Shown here piece after piece: positions 1-11,861 of a stretch of DNA of 64,000 nucleotides; position 1 is the stretch's first letter, and every line of letters begins with the position of its first letter. The notes under the pieces were generated by a model. It worked only from the letters and a program-made list of their open reading frames with translations. It had not been told where the DNA came from and searched no databases. Position numbers and translations under genes: made by a program. The DNA comes from Bugula neritina (taxonomy: Eukaryota > Bryozoa > Gymnolaemata > Cheilostomatida > Bugulidae). Where the stretch lies: positions 10,145,429 through 10,209,428 of the forward strand of contig OZ037769.1 in the NCBI GenBank assembly GCA_964035545.1, given 5' to 3'.

Positions 1-235
1 AATACTCCGAGTCATTTGCGTCAGTCGATTATGAGGCACTTTGTCAAATGCCTTCCGAAAGCCCAAAACAGCACCATGCACTGTTGAGCCACTTTTTTAA
101 ATTTAGCCAAGTCATGGTATGTAGGACATAATTGGGTTTCGCACCTGAGGCCCTTTCTGAACCCGTGTTGCAGGTTATACAGTTCATTGTCCAGTGTTTC
201 AATGAGGTAGTGTAGTACAATATTTTTCAGCATTT
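1..235 (-). pseudogene. Degenerate non-LTR retrotransposon reverse transcriptase fragment
   Basis: Translation of the minus strand gives QHGFRKG..CETQL..T.HDLAK, the signature of LINE (CR1/Jockey-type) reverse transcriptases ahead of the first catalytic aspartate. The expected continuation, KAFDKVP, is present nearer position 30-60 but in a different frame, so the fragment has suffered at least one frameshift. It runs off the left edge of the window, so the full extent is unknown. It is a dead fragment rather than a host gene. The class is clear; the clade is not. Confidence 0.7.
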
Positions 236-1490
236 TGCAATAATAACTATTAATTATATTAATTAAATAATTTGATAGTCTGTGAGGGTTGGTATGCTTA
301 TGACTTTACATAGATCTATTGTTCTTCATTTATCCATGACCAGTATTGTACCATTATTAACCCTGCGGCTACAAGACTAGCCATGTACTCTCCATTAATT
401 GTTCAATCGTCTGCACCATAAGAAAGGTTTGGCTTTAGCCATAAAATATCTGTCATGTTTATGATGTTTGTTGGGACAGTTTCATCTTCAATGGGCATTG
501 GGAAAATAGTTTGGTTGGTTATGGCAAATTGGCTGTTGAAATATTGGTTTTTCTGCCTGGCGGTGTTGCCTAGTACTAAAGGCTATGATTTTTCATAATA
601 AAATATTAGATGCAAATTGAGTCTCATATTGTTGAATCTGATTATCTTCTACACTACTGACAATTTGATAAGCAAAGAAGCCAGGCTGTGGTAAAGATCA
701 TCCTGAGAGCAAGAAATTGAATCTGACTTTGAATGATGATTCCTTTCGAATATGGGGGTTTATCTGAATGATTGATGTCTGCTTCTTGTAGTCTAATTGT
801 AATACAAAATATGGATAGACTTTTATTGCAATATAAAAGAAATTTAGACTGTAACTACAGTTCTGTGTGCCATTGAAACTCCATAAAGGGATTTTCTGTG
901 GAATATTTAAAATTTGGAGGTGGCTATAAAGTTTTCGAAAAACTTTGATTTTTTTACTGTATTGTTATTTTACTTTTAAAAAGTATGTGTGAAACAAAAT
1001 TATATTTTAAATACTCAATGGCATAGACCACAGTTGAAGTGAAAGAATGAATGGCTACATTGTAATAATTTCAATAATTGTTCTAAGTTGCTTGTTGCAA
1101 GCGTTATTTGCTCAAACCTTTCTAATTATAGCTGGTTTGCAACAGTGGTGTAATATGGTTTTGACTTGCAAGACACTAGCATAATTGTTCGGACAATGTG
1201 CTGAATTTAAAGAAGGCATTGGCTATAACTCCATATTTGATTTATTGAAAGTCAAAAGAGTCATAAAATACTTCATATTTTAATTAAGAAGTTATGCAAG
1301 TTGATAATATTTAGTATTAAATTGCCTTCACCATAATATAGTCCTCTAAGTACTGTAGAAATATATAGATTATTGTTAGTTATTTTACTCAGGCCTAAAG
1401 TTTACTATTTTGCAGCACAGTTTATTCTCTTTTGCCTCAATTTGGTTCAACTAATTTGTTGCTTCAATTGTAGATTGGGAATTATCTGAC
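236..1490. other. AT-rich non-coding region upstream of FAM210A
   Basis: I see no coding region or structured RNA here. A pyrimidine-rich stretch ending in AG just before about 1474 could be a splice acceptor for a 5' UTR exon (or a trans-splice acceptor) of the gene starting at 1525; this is inference only. Confidence 0.5.
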
Positions 1491-1524
1491 CAGGTCAATT
1501 GGTTTTATAAGAATTAGATTCGCC

Positions 1525-3721
1525 ATGGCTTGGCTTGGCTGCAAAAAGTTATTGAATAAATTGTTGCTTCCAGCTACTACTGCTAAAAGGCCTCTTGGGA
1601 TAGGTACTAGGGCTATTACAGGAGTAAACTTCACGAGATCATCAGTCCAAATAAAACAATACACCAGTTTCCCCAAAGATTGTATTTCTCATTTCTGTTA
1701 TAAAAATCATCCTCTAACATCAACCCCACATGCATCATTGACTTTGCGGTATTGCTCATCAAGTAAGCACAACAATGTAGGGGACACAAATGTGGATGAA
1801 ACGAAGTTGACTGTCATGCAGAGGTTTACGCAAGTGTACAAAGAATATGGAAAAACCTTGATTTTAGTTCATGTAGCCAGTTCCATTGTGTGGTATGGAG
1901 GATTTTATGTTCTTGCAAAAAGGTAAATTGATGTACGTGGATTATGTTATCCTTTTACCTGTATTAATCTTTGAAAGTTCTCAAGTTACATTTGTATAAT
2001 GATTACTGCTATTGATATGATTTAGTGGCATTGATCTTCTTCCGTTATTGGTGAAGCTTGGATTGAGTGAAGCATTGCAGCAGAAGTATCTACTGGCAGG
2101 CGACTTTGTTGTTGCCTATATAATCTATGAGCTCACCAAACCAGTCCGCTATCTCTTCACCCTAGCCGCCACCAGACAAACTGTGAGATATATGAGAAAA
2201 ATAGGGTACGATTATTGACGCTAACCTGTATTGTGAGAATTATTCAATTGCATTACAAATTGTACATTTTCTTCTGATAATGGTATCTAAGTTGTGTTGT
2301 AAAACATTTATTTTTTAATTGGTTTTATTTATGAGCTTATTCCGTTCTGTTACGGTGTTTCTGCATTTCTGTTTCTCTGGTATAATGTGAAACTGAATTA
2401 ATTTATTTGACTATAGTGTTGATGAAAAAATCAAAATTGCCATTTTTTAGATTGTTGTTTTTATTGTACATTCGAAGGCTCCATTCAGGAGATTCCTGTA
2501 TGTGGTAATCCTTTAAAGGTCATATTCCTTCTTAGTGCTAACATTTCTGAGGCCATAATGTGCTAACTATGGTGTAATATATTAACAATTTTATAAAATT
2601 TGAAAAAAATTCAAATGTTTCAGATATTTACCCGAACTGAAACCTGAAGATAAATTGAGGAATCTTGCTAAAGATGGCAAAGACAATCTCAAAGACAAAT
2701 ATCAGGTAGATTACCAATGTCAACACATCAATTTTAAGAATATTTTTTCAAATAGTCATTTACTTTTATTAGGCTTCAATGGCCATAACATGATCTCAAG
2801 TTTCCTCTACATAAAACAGCTGAGAACTTTTAGTATTAATTTTGCTGTCTATAGAAAGGAATAGAAATACAATACGCATTTATACATTTCACCCTTAGTC
2901 CTAGGCAATCTCATCGCCTTTGCTTATGATGCAATTTATATATTTAAGTAGTTCAGTGAAAAGGTAGATTATTTAATTTTTTTAAAAAGGAACTTTTTTT
3001 GCTAATATTTCGTACATATTTAAGCATACTCTGAACTAACCCTGCATAAATCAATTGCACATTTTGAAATTGTGCCATTTTAATGTTATGCTATTATATT
3101 AGGAGTATTCGTGAAAAAGCAATTCCCAATAATTTAAAGTTAGCATAATTTCTCTAGCAGTTGTCTATTGAGCAGGGGTCAGCATTGTGTTATGACAGAT
3201 CTAAAAGTTGTTAAAATTAAGCCGTAGTGTGAGTATAATCCTGCTTTAGTTTTAAAAAGAAGAAATAATTCAACTGATTTTAATTGTAATGCCAATCTTT
3301 TTCACTTTCAAATATGCCTATAATAGGTTCAACCGATACGCTTTGGGAGGGCACAACTCTTAATTATAAAGGAGATATTGGGACCTCTGAAAAGTGTCTA
3401 TTAATGTTTTACAAAATAACTCTTTCTTTCGGAGCTAAATTATTTCAAATTTTATGTAATATTTAGACTGTCTAATAGGCAAATTATTACCTGCTATTTT
3501 AGTTACAATCCCTGCTATATTTCATATTCTAAACTTTAAAGGAACAAAAATATGACATGAAAGAGAAGTTACAAGAGCAGAGAGATAAATACAAGGAAAA
3601 ATGGCACCACATCCGTAAACAAACTAAATTGAAGCGAGGGTTAGGCTCTCCTCTGCAAAAAAGTCAAGGACCACATCGACCCCCCAGGCCACGTAATGGC
3701 AGCAAATTTCGTGGGCACTAG
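1525..3721 (+). CDS. FAM210A: FAM210A-like mitochondrial membrane protein (DUF1279), 4 exons
   Basis: Exons 1525-1922, 2026-2205, 2624-2705 and 3542-3721 join in phase (2, 2, 0) to give 279 aa, close to the length usual for FAM210A. All introns are GT-AG. Residues 1-90 are basic, serine/leucine-rich and poor in acidic residues, as in a mitochondrial presequence. The DUF1279 domain (about 92-195) begins at MQRFTQVYKEYGKTL, contains a hydrophobic helix (about 113-133, ending WYGGFYVLAK) and continues through SGIDLLPLL and YELTKPVRYLFTLAATRQT. Residues 196-245 are a highly charged helix likely to form a coiled coil, followed by a basic proline-rich tail. Family members are mitochondrial inner-membrane proteins linked to mitochondrial translation and to muscle and bone physiology; that role is family knowledge. 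FAM210B is the alternative, but the long charged C-terminal helix favours FAM210A. Transcription is convergent with the downstream Rab3 gene. Confidence 0.88.
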
Positions 3722-3853
3722 TTTTCAGCATTAGCCCACTGCTAGATTTTGTAATATTTTAAATTCATGTTAAATAATTATTTTGTATATTTTTCAAAGC
3801 CAGTTTTGTTATGTCGTGATTCCTATTCTTTTCCATCGAAGTGATGTATGATG

Positions 3854-3859
3854 AATAAA
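3854..3859 (+). promoter_or_regulatory. Polyadenylation signal AATAAA for FAM210A
   Basis: An AATAAA hexamer lies about 130 nt after the FAM210A stop codon, in AT-rich DNA with T-rich sequence after it. Its position fits the 3' end of this transcript. Confidence 0.55.
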
Positions 3860-4644
3860 TAAATCTGAATATTATTGTTACAATATACTATATAGCATTA
3901 TAAGGACTGTCAAGTAGTAAGGAAAACAAAAAGTACATGAAATAAATAAAATCAAAGGAAAATCATTATGTTCAGAAGTTAAGTTTTATTAGATTACATT
4001 ATGTGCAAGGTAGTAATTCATACAATTGTTTTAATTAAACAAAGAGATTTAAAAAAGAGTAATCAAAAATACAATTTTCACTCAATTCAAAAATTATGTC
4101 TTATATAACTGAAAAGTATGCGACTAGAAAACTATATAGAGCAACAAAAGCTGAGTTAGAGATTTATTAGAAAATGAACACTCATGTTTGGTGTACCATC
4201 AAGGTTAATGATTTATAGAAAACATATATCATTGCAAAATGTAAGTTCAGCACATGTTGATAATAGAAAATGTAATAGATATAAGAAATTATAACTTAAC
4301 AGCCATGCTACAAGACAGTTGCTACCTATACAAACATTTGAAAACAAAATAGGAATATTCTACAACTTTCTTATAACTTTGGTAACTGGAAATTCTCTGT
4401 TGAGTGCTAAAAGCTGAACAGTTTGTAATCGTCAAAGCTAAATTTCAGTTTACAACTTTATCAACAGACAAATCTAAAGCATTCTAACACTGCTTTGTGT
4501 TGAAGTAGAAAAAACAGGTTGCTTGTTTGCAGATAGCATTTGGTAAGTAGGAGTTGTCCCCTTTGAATGTCGTGCATAGTGTCCCTTTAAAATATGATTT
4601 AGAATTCCACACCAAATGCCTACCAGTTTAAACCTGCTCTGTCG
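3860..4644. other. Convergent 3' intergenic region
   Basis: This stretch lies between the 3' ends of FAM210A (+) and Rab3 (-). I see no coding potential. Much of it is probably the Rab3 3' UTR on the minus strand. Confidence 0.4.
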
Positions 4645-5617
4645 TCAACAAGCACACTTCCGAGATGATCCTCCATCATTGGTTAACCGAGTTCCTACAA
4701 GTGGAGCAGAGAATAGAAATGTCAATGAATTTTCCACATTCTAAAGATTTCATAACAGATAAAATGACTTATTTCGGTTTAATTTTAAATTTTTTAGCGT
4801 ATCCTTTTAATTGTTATGCTTTAGTGGACACTAGTATAGTCTTAAAGTTTGTGACCTGATTTTGATTTAGTGAGAAATAATATTTATACTTCTAACATAA
4901 CATTCTGAATTATACGCCTGCCCACAGATTATGAAAATTTCTCTTTTTTTAACTTAAGATTGCAATTGAAATAATACATTAGAAGAAACATTGCATACTA
5001 CTTATTTATATAAGTTACTCACAATATGTGCCTGTATTTTCTATTATACTGCAGTTGTTGATACGTATTGCAATAGAAAAATATAAATAATCCATATGCA
5101 GTACCAGACAAATCAGTTATAAGAGATATCTCTTTTTATACACATTTCAAATTTTAACTTATTTAAAGTCTAAGGAGGGAAAAGCAAATTGAAGGTTAAT
5201 TAAATGTCTTTAAGAATTAACATACATTAAAAAATACTTTAACAAGATTGGGCTTTTGCATAATAGTAAACAACAGCCACAGAGATAGGATATTTGATAT
5301 TCATAGTATAAATGTCTGAGTGTCTACCCCAGAGTATGCTAAAGTATCATACAAAAATACATTTACATGATGTATACAGCGATTAGAGTTATATACTCAA
5401 GCTCACGCAAACTCATGCAAGTTTATAATCGCTATCCCTGTGAGAAAACCCCTGATGGAAAGGGTTTTTGGTAAATTGAGCTAAGGACTTATTAAGATGA
5501 GTCACAGGAGAAATTATGACTGGATGCTCTTCCTAACATCACCACTGACAAACCCATGACCTTCGTGCTTACTAGGCAAACGCTCTAACCTCTAGACCAC
5601 GGCTGCTCCCTAATTAG

Positions 5618-5673
<56 letters not shown>

Positions 5674-8600
5674 TACATAGAGTAATTCTGGCTATACAAT
5701 AGTACATTTGTATTAAACATTTCATAGCACCTAACCTCTATTCGAGTTGGCGTCGGCATCAATACTTTCCTCCATTCTTTTACATATCATGTCTACAAGC
5801 CTTTCAAACACTTGCTTCACATTGACATTGTCTTTTGCTGATGTCTCAAAGAAATCTACCCCTGTATCAATTATTACATATTATCTCAAACAGAAGAGGT
5901 AAATACAGTTTTGCAGGTATATGGACCTTATATAATACAGTAATTAATGTCAAGGGAAAATCTAATCATAGCCATGAAATCAGTGAGCTGCACAACAGAA
6001 ACAAGCACCTGGTGATACTTGCCTAATGAAGATGCCAGTTGATAGCCTCTCTCTTGACTCACAACTCTTTCATCCTCCAAGTCACACTTATTACCGACTA
6101 GTATCACTTGGGGACTGTCCCAGGAGTAAGTGCTAATCTGAGTACACCTGTAGACACAGGATATTACATCTATGTGTACTACCAGTCTAATCTATAGACA
6201 TCTTAACAATCTAATCTATAGACATCTTACCAATCTAATCTATAGACATCTTACCAATCTAATCTATAGACATCTTACCAATCTAATCTATAGACATCTT
6301 ATCAATCTAATCTATAGACAGCTTATCAATCTAATCTATAGACATCTTACCAATCTCGAGTAGCAGCAAATGACTCTTCATTGCTGACATCGTACATGAG
6401 TATAAATCCCATAGCCCCTCTGTAGTAGGCGGTGGTGATGGTTCTGTACCTCTCTTGGCCAGCCGTGTCCTGCACAGACATGTAATATACCACATTATAT
6501 GTCTACAGGTAGGTGTGGAAACTACTAGACTACAGGTAGGTGTGGAAACTACTAGACTACAGGTAGGTGTGGAAACTACTAGACTACAGGTAGGTGTGGA
6601 AACTACTAGACTACAGGTAGGTGTGGAAGCTACTAGACTACAGGTAGGTGTGGAAACTACTAGACTACAGGTAGGTGTGGAAGCTACTAGACTACAGGTA
6701 GGTGTGGAAACTACTAGACTACAGGTAGGTGTGGAAACTACTAGACTACAGGTAGGTGTGGAAACTACTAGACTACAGGTAGGTGTGGAAACTACTAGAC
6801 TACAGGTAGGTGTGGAAGCTACTAGACTACAGGTAGGTGTGGAAACTACTAGACTACAGGTAGGTGTGGAAGCTACTAGACTACAGGTAGGTGTGGAAAC
6901 TACTAGACTACAGGTAGGTGTGGAAACTACTAGACTACAGGTAGGTGTGGAAGCTACTAGACTACAGGTAGGTGTGGAAACTACTAGACTACAGGTAGGT
7001 GTGGAAACTACTAGACTACAGGTAGGTGTGGAAACTACTAGACTACAGGTAGGTGTGGAAGCTACTAGACTACAGGTAGGTGTGGAAACTACTAGACTAC
7101 AGGTAGGTGTGGAAGCTACTAGACTACAGGTAGGTGTGGAAACTACTAGACTACAGGTAGGTGTGGAAACTACTAGACTACAGGTAGGTGTGGAAACTAC
7201 TAGACTACAGGTAGGTGTGGAAGCTACTAGACTACAGGTAGGTGTGGAAACTACTAGACTACAGGTAGGTGTGGAAACTACTAGACTACAGGTAGGTGTG
7301 GAAACTACTAGACTACAGGTAGGTGTGGAAACTACTAGACTACAGGTAGGTGTGGAAACTACTAGACTACAGGTAGGTGTGGAAACTACTAGACTACAGG
7401 TAGGTGTGGAAACTACTAGACTACAGGTAGGTGTGGAAACTACTAGACTACAGGGACATGTATTACTGAAGTCAATGCTATAGAAAGAACAATCACATGT
7501 CAAACCCTGAGATACTGTAGATTGCTACTATTGCAGCCAGTTCCCAACTTTTATAGCATGTTTAGCAGTAATATGAATGTAAACGGGCAGCAATGTTATT
7601 TGAACTGGCAACAGCTACTGACACTGCATTCCTGCAAGTGCAGCCCTGAAACTCCCCAGTCTTCATCAAGTTAGTGTGCCTCTGCAGTAGTGCTGCTGTA
7701 ACTACCCCAAGTTACTGTGCCATACTGATCAAAAGGCAGATAACTCCCACTCTGCCCTTATACCATAAACAGCTAGTGTTAGGTGCAGCAAGTGTCACTA
7801 TAAGTTGGAAGTTGCATAAATGGAGCAGTTTCATAAATTCATATACTTTTCTCAACCCTGAGCTCAACTTGGTGTTGAATTTCACTAACATCTTGACTGA
7901 CTTTAACAACCGTCCTCAAAACAAGAAGCTGACTGAGATAGGTACGTCCTGACCCATCAGGGCAGCAGTCCCTCACTCATGGGCCCAGACTCAAACATCT
8001 GGTCCTAAACTTGGTTTGAGATACTCAGCCAGTAAGATTATTTTTTGCCCTTGATGTTGCAATAAGTTTAGATGTCACATTTGTATTGGTGCTGCTGTTG
8101 ATTACATAATATTTTTTCAGTGACACTGAAATAAATAATTAACAAGTTATTTGCACAATTATTGTAAGAAAACTCACTTGCCATTTTTATACAATGTACA
8201 TAAATTACAAGGGAAATAAAATCAATAGAACTAATACTGCTATGCTGTATGACTTTATTTGCAGTAGAATTCCTTGTATAGCGTTGTGTACTAGAGGCTC
8301 ACACTCTGAAAATGTTAACAACTCCTACCCTAGGGTTTAGTTGTCACATTGATTAGTCAATAGTCTGGTAATACGATGAGACAACTCCAAGGAACATGTC
8401 CTGTACATATAATTATCACCTGGATTACAAGCCTTTGACACAAATACACTAAATATTCAACAAAACCCAATGGTTGACCTCAAGTTCTCACAAATAACTC
8501 ATAAATCTCCGGATAGTCAAATTCAACTGTCACTACAACCACAAGCGATTAGCTTCTATACTAACATTTTTACTTATTCTTATTATGATAATGTCAGGAT

Positions 8601-11600
8601 GGCACAGTTGGTGAAACACATGACTCTAAGTCAAGGAATTCAGGGTTTGAATGCCAACTGTGCCATTTCTGACAACTCTAGTTACATCCAGTCACACTCA
8701 CTCAACAATAAAGTGCAATGTCAGTAGTAGAATGTGAAAACATTACAAAATATTGGAAACAAGCTTAAAGCTTTCAAGATTGCAATAGGTTGGTTTTTTT
8801 TTCAACTATATATTATCTACTTTTCAGTTCTGTTCCCCCAAGATTTCACCATGCTAATCAAATATTTAATGTGCAGAGTCAGTTCATTATTTTATATTTA
8901 TTTGGCAATTTAAAAGATTTCAATAACTATTATATTTATTTCATTTCCTGTTCTTGCAAAAGACTAAACTGCACCTTAATACCTGAGAACTTAGTAGGAA
9001 AGCCTATTAATATATAAAGGAACAGAGGCTATACACAGTTTAACTACTCCAACTAAGTCTTTCATAAACATTAGTGGACCAAGATATAACTAGAGAAAAA
9101 GATAGTCACAGAAATAAATCATTAGCTATGAATATGAAAATGTTGGTTAATAAACTAATGTTAAATCATTATTGTTTTCATTACATCACGACTGTTATGT
9201 AGTACTTGGTAGTAGTAGTAGTGTGGCTGCACACTGTCTACACGCTTATCTATGTTTTATTGGGTTATTGCTTTTATCAATAATTTTCAATGAGTTTATA
9301 GGAGGATAAATAGCTTAGGAAGTTATTAAACTTCACGGCCTACTACAGAGTCTACTATTGATTTATATACCTCAACATGGCACAGCAGGAGCTTATGAAC
9401 TCAGTCTCTCAATAAACACTAGAATCTGAGGAAGAGAAATTATGACCAACTATTTCAAAACAAATCCAATTAGTTTTTAGCTTATGGAATATTTTTGGAG
9501 CAGCAAAGCAACAAAAGAAGCTCCAGGTTTTAAGTTTGACAGCTGAGAAAGGATGAAATGCACACAGGGTTAAAGTTAAACCCAGACAGCAAGTGCTGAG
9601 AGAAGTTGTATATAGTTACAGCAGCTAGTACCTTCTCAGTAACTTAAAGCAGTGTATAAGAAGTAGACATAGATCATGTGTGTGTAAAATAATTATATGA
9701 TATACTGTCTTCCATCTTAAATCATGAATTTCTTTCCTAGCATATCTTTCCTAAGGTCAAGTGGCAGTGCAGAAACATTGAGCAAAATATTTAAATTAAA
9801 AAAGACTTGTTATCAATAAACCTCTACAGTGGCTTGCTGCATGTGCCAATGAAAGCCTTCCACCTGTTTCCACACCTTAACACATTATGAGGCAGATGTC
9901 CACATACAGTACTATCAACAACAGTACTGCAGGTAATACAGTACTGAAGGTAATACAGTACTGCAGGTAGCACAGTACTGCAGGTAACATTAAGCATTAC
10001 TTGCAACACATTGCGTTCACACTTTTTATTGTTAGTTCTTTTATTTTGTAAAATGCACATACGCCCGTAACTTGAGACCCCATATAATGCATCAAAACAT
10101 GTCACCAAAAGAACTTCATGATTCAACCTCAAATAATATTAGTGAGTATACAGGTAATACTAGTGAGTATACAGGTAATACTAGTGAGTATACGGGTAAT
10201 GTTAGTGAAAGCTACTCACCCATATTTGAAGTTTCACTCTTTTATTATTGTGGCAGACTGTCTTCACCTTGAAGTCTATTCCAACAGTGGACACAAAGGC
10301 AGATGTAAATGTATCATCTGCATATCGAAACAGAAAACTTGTCTTTCCAACACTTGAATTTCCAATAATTAACAGTTTAAACATATAGTCAAAATTCTGG
10401 TCTGCTGCATCTTCTTTCTTCCACCTTCTGTCAGCATATGTGTTGGCAGACAAGCCATTACCTGCCTGCAACATGATTCAGTACAATGCAGCCGGCATGG
10501 GTTTTCTCACGTATAGCAGCTCGACTTACAACTCATAGTGTTTATCCCTGTTTAGTCCTTAACTAAACCCTTTAAAGCTGATTAATCATCCATGCAAGCA
10601 ATAATTCATAGCATTGATAAAGTCTATATCTATCTACCTATCTATACTCCCACAGAATGCTGAGTATTTATTTCACGGTCTAGAGCCAACTAAAATGAAG
10701 CCAACAGGTGAAATAGATGAGACAGGTGACCTAATTCAGCTAACTCGTACACAATCAGTTTATATACAGATTGACAAACCCAGTAATAATAGTTACTGCA
10801 ACATTAAAATTAATAAGAAACAACTCTGAGTAGAATTACTAGACGCAGTGTGCAGATTTACTATAAATCAAAATATAAACTATAAAAGGTAATGCAGTTT
10901 GCCAAACACACACAATATAGTTCTCCCAGCAATTATTTCACAAAACATATCCAGAAGATCAAAAAAGAAAGTTTCCAACTTAATATTTGACTTCGATTGA
11001 TATTATATATAAATTGAATTTAGCTCTTTTTTGTGTTACTGTTGTATATTTGTATTTTTTTGTCCTTTTGTTTTTTTTGATGGAAATAAAGAAAACAAAC
11101 AAACAAACAAATATTAATAATTTAGTTATCTATAGAAACTATAAGCATGCTAAAAACCCCTACATGGTAGACAGCCTATGGTCCTCTACATGGTAGACAG
11201 CCTATGATCCTCTACATGGTAGTCAGCCTATGAACCCCTACATGGTAGACAGGCTATGGTCCTCCACATGGTAGTCAAGCTGTAGCGGTGTTTATTTGAT
11301 TCAGGTCAAATAGTTAGATGACAGGCATAGTGTTTTTGGTTTAGACAAGACCATTTCCCAACATAATTTACCCAAAGCTAGACCTTAATTCTGTTAACAC
11401 TAGAATTGTAACAATTACCAATAAGCAGTACTTGCATAACACACAATATGACCAGAAACATTGAGATAGGCCCTATCTGGTAGGTTTAAAAATGTTTATT
11501 TCAACATTTCAGTTTATTACTCTAACAATTTTAATTATCTCAAATATTTAATCTAATTTCACCCATTTAAAGTTCTCAATAGACTGACTCCAGTAGTTGT

Positions 11601-11811
11601 CATACCCACATTATAATAATAATACCAATTATTATTATAATAAAATTAGTACAACATTTATCATACATGGCTGCATTACTATACTGCTAAGTTAGCTGAG
11701 AAATTTTCCTGTCCTATGTATATCTTTCTTTATTCTCCAATACAATGCATGTTTAAAATCTCTAAAAGCAAAGACAACACAAACAAGTTAATAGAAACAC
11801 ACCTGAGCCAT
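4645..11811 (-). CDS. Rab3: Rab3 small GTPase (synaptic vesicle exocytosis), 6 coding exons
   Basis: Reading the minus strand, coding exons are 11811-11803 (ATG GCT CAG then a GTGTGT donor), 10465-10220, 6469-6351, 6147-6023, 5861-5736 and 4694-4645. They join in phase to 224 aa. The G-boxes are all present: P-loop GNSSVGKT (38-45), switch I threonine (about 63), DTAGQE (86-91), NKCD (144-147) and ETSAK (172-176). The Rab3-typical [17 protein letters not shown] and [13 protein letters not shown] are present. The last exon ends RKCAC, a CXC double-geranylgeranylation signal. Rab3 is a vesicle-bound GTPase acting with RIM and rabphilin in regulated secretion. The intron after exon 4 has a GC donor (AG/GCAAGT). 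The penultimate exon can also be read through into a stop (NRG*), but only splicing to 4694 supplies the prenylation site. An ATG at 10474 is a less likely start, because the residues before 10465 look like a splice acceptor. A 5' UTR exon probably extends to 11861. Confidence 0.93.
5441..5610 (-). mobile_element. tRNA-derived SINE (core-SINE type)
   Basis: Read on the minus strand it begins GGGAGCAGCCGTGGTCTAGA, with an A-box-like GTGGTCTAGAGGTTAGAGC and a B-box-like stretch about 35 nt on. A core containing GAAGAGCATCCAGTCATAAT follows. The same head and core recur at 12690-12920 and, more diverged, at 13441-13625. It lies inside a Rab3 intron, next to an AT microsatellite. Confidence 0.6.
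5619..5669. repeat. (AT)n microsatellite
   Basis: About 25 uninterrupted AT dinucleotides directly follow the head of the SINE in a Rab3 intron. Confidence 0.9.
6183..6351 (-). repeat. 24-bp tandem array containing the Rab3 exon 3 splice donor
   Basis: About seven 24-bp units fill most of the 203-bp intron between coding exons 3 and 4 of Rab3. On the gene's strand each unit reads like AGATTGGTAAGATGTCTATA. The unit at the exon edge (6351/6350) supplies the authentic donor TTG/GTAAGATG. Three further units keep an intact GGTAAGATG; the others carry changes that remove the GT or weaken the site. Confidence 0.85.
6503..7447. repeat. 27-bp minisatellite, 35 units, in a Rab3 intron
   Basis: Thirty-five head-to-tail units of 27 bp, of the form CTACAGGTAGGTGTGGAAAC plus TACTAGA, are almost identical. 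The main variant swaps one base (GGAAAC to GGAAGC) in 8 units (5, 7, 12, 14, 17, 21, 23, 27). Because the period is a multiple of three, long open frames run through both strands; these are artefacts of the repeat. It lies in the intron just upstream of Rab3 coding exon 3. Confidence 0.95.
8599..8725 (+). mobile_element. tRNA-like SINE with inverted-repeat ends on its head
   Basis: The segment has an A-box-like TGGCACAGTTGGTGAAACAC and a B-box-like GGGTTTGAATGCC. Its first 13-14 bases (ATGGCACAGTTGG) are repeated in inverted orientation (CCAACTGTGCCAT) about 50 bases later. A short tail with AATAAA follows. It differs from the SINE family at 5441 and 12690. Confidence 0.4.
9921..9988. repeat. 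17-bp tandem repeat (4 units)
   Basis: Four units of ACAGTACTGCAGGTAAT with one or two changes each, within a Rab3 intron. Confidence 0.8.
10141..10203. repeat. 21-bp tandem repeat (3 units) beside the Rab3 exon 2 donor
   Basis: Three units of about AGTGAGTATACAGGTAATAC plus T lie 16 bp from the splice donor of Rab3 coding exon 2 (10220/10219). Confidence 0.8.
10475..11802. other. Rab3 first intron
   Basis: AT-rich intron between the 9-nt coding part of exon 1 and coding exon 2. It contains a 26-bp tandem repeat (11161-11279) and simple-sequence tracts. No gene seen. Confidence 0.55.
11161..11279. repeat. 26-bp tandem repeat (about 4.6 units)
   Basis: Units start at 11161, 11187, 11213, 11239 and 11265, each like TACATGGTAGACAGCCTATG followed by GTCCTC, with a few substitutions per unit. 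Confidence 0.85.
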
Positions 11812-11861
11812 CCAGTTGACTGTAGTGACAGCTTCTCCCCAATGTGCCTGTATCTTTAATC
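11803..11861 (-). other. Rab3: Probable Rab3 first coding exon with 5' UTR
   Basis: On the minus strand an acceptor-like TTGCAG precedes 11861. The exon carries the start ATG at 11811-11809 and ends at a GTGTGT donor. Joining ATG GCT CAG to the exon at 10465 (after TGTTGCAG) keeps frame and gives [11 protein letters not shown], a plausible Rab3 N-terminus. A further upstream promoter exon is implied but not found. Confidence 0.55.

Larger units (their letters stand above)
7448..10219. other. Rab3 intron, no further gene seen
   Basis: AT-rich intron between coding exons 2 and 3 of Rab3. It contains a SINE-like element (8599-8725) and two short minisatellites listed separately. Open frames here are short, with no recognisable protein similarity. 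Confidence 0.6.

Noticed and set aside
6503-7447. CRISPR-like array
   Set aside because: Units are directly adjacent with no unique spacers, in an intron of an animal gene.
6331-7503. Open frames of 342 and 390 codons on opposite strands
   Set aside because: They are by-products of a 27-bp minisatellite whose period is a multiple of three; no splice or start context and no protein-like composition.
10202-10474. ATG at 10474 as the Rab3 start
   Set aside because: The sequence before 10465 is a good acceptor (TGTTGCAG) and an upstream exon with ATG GCT CAG and a GT donor joins in frame; kept only as an alternative.
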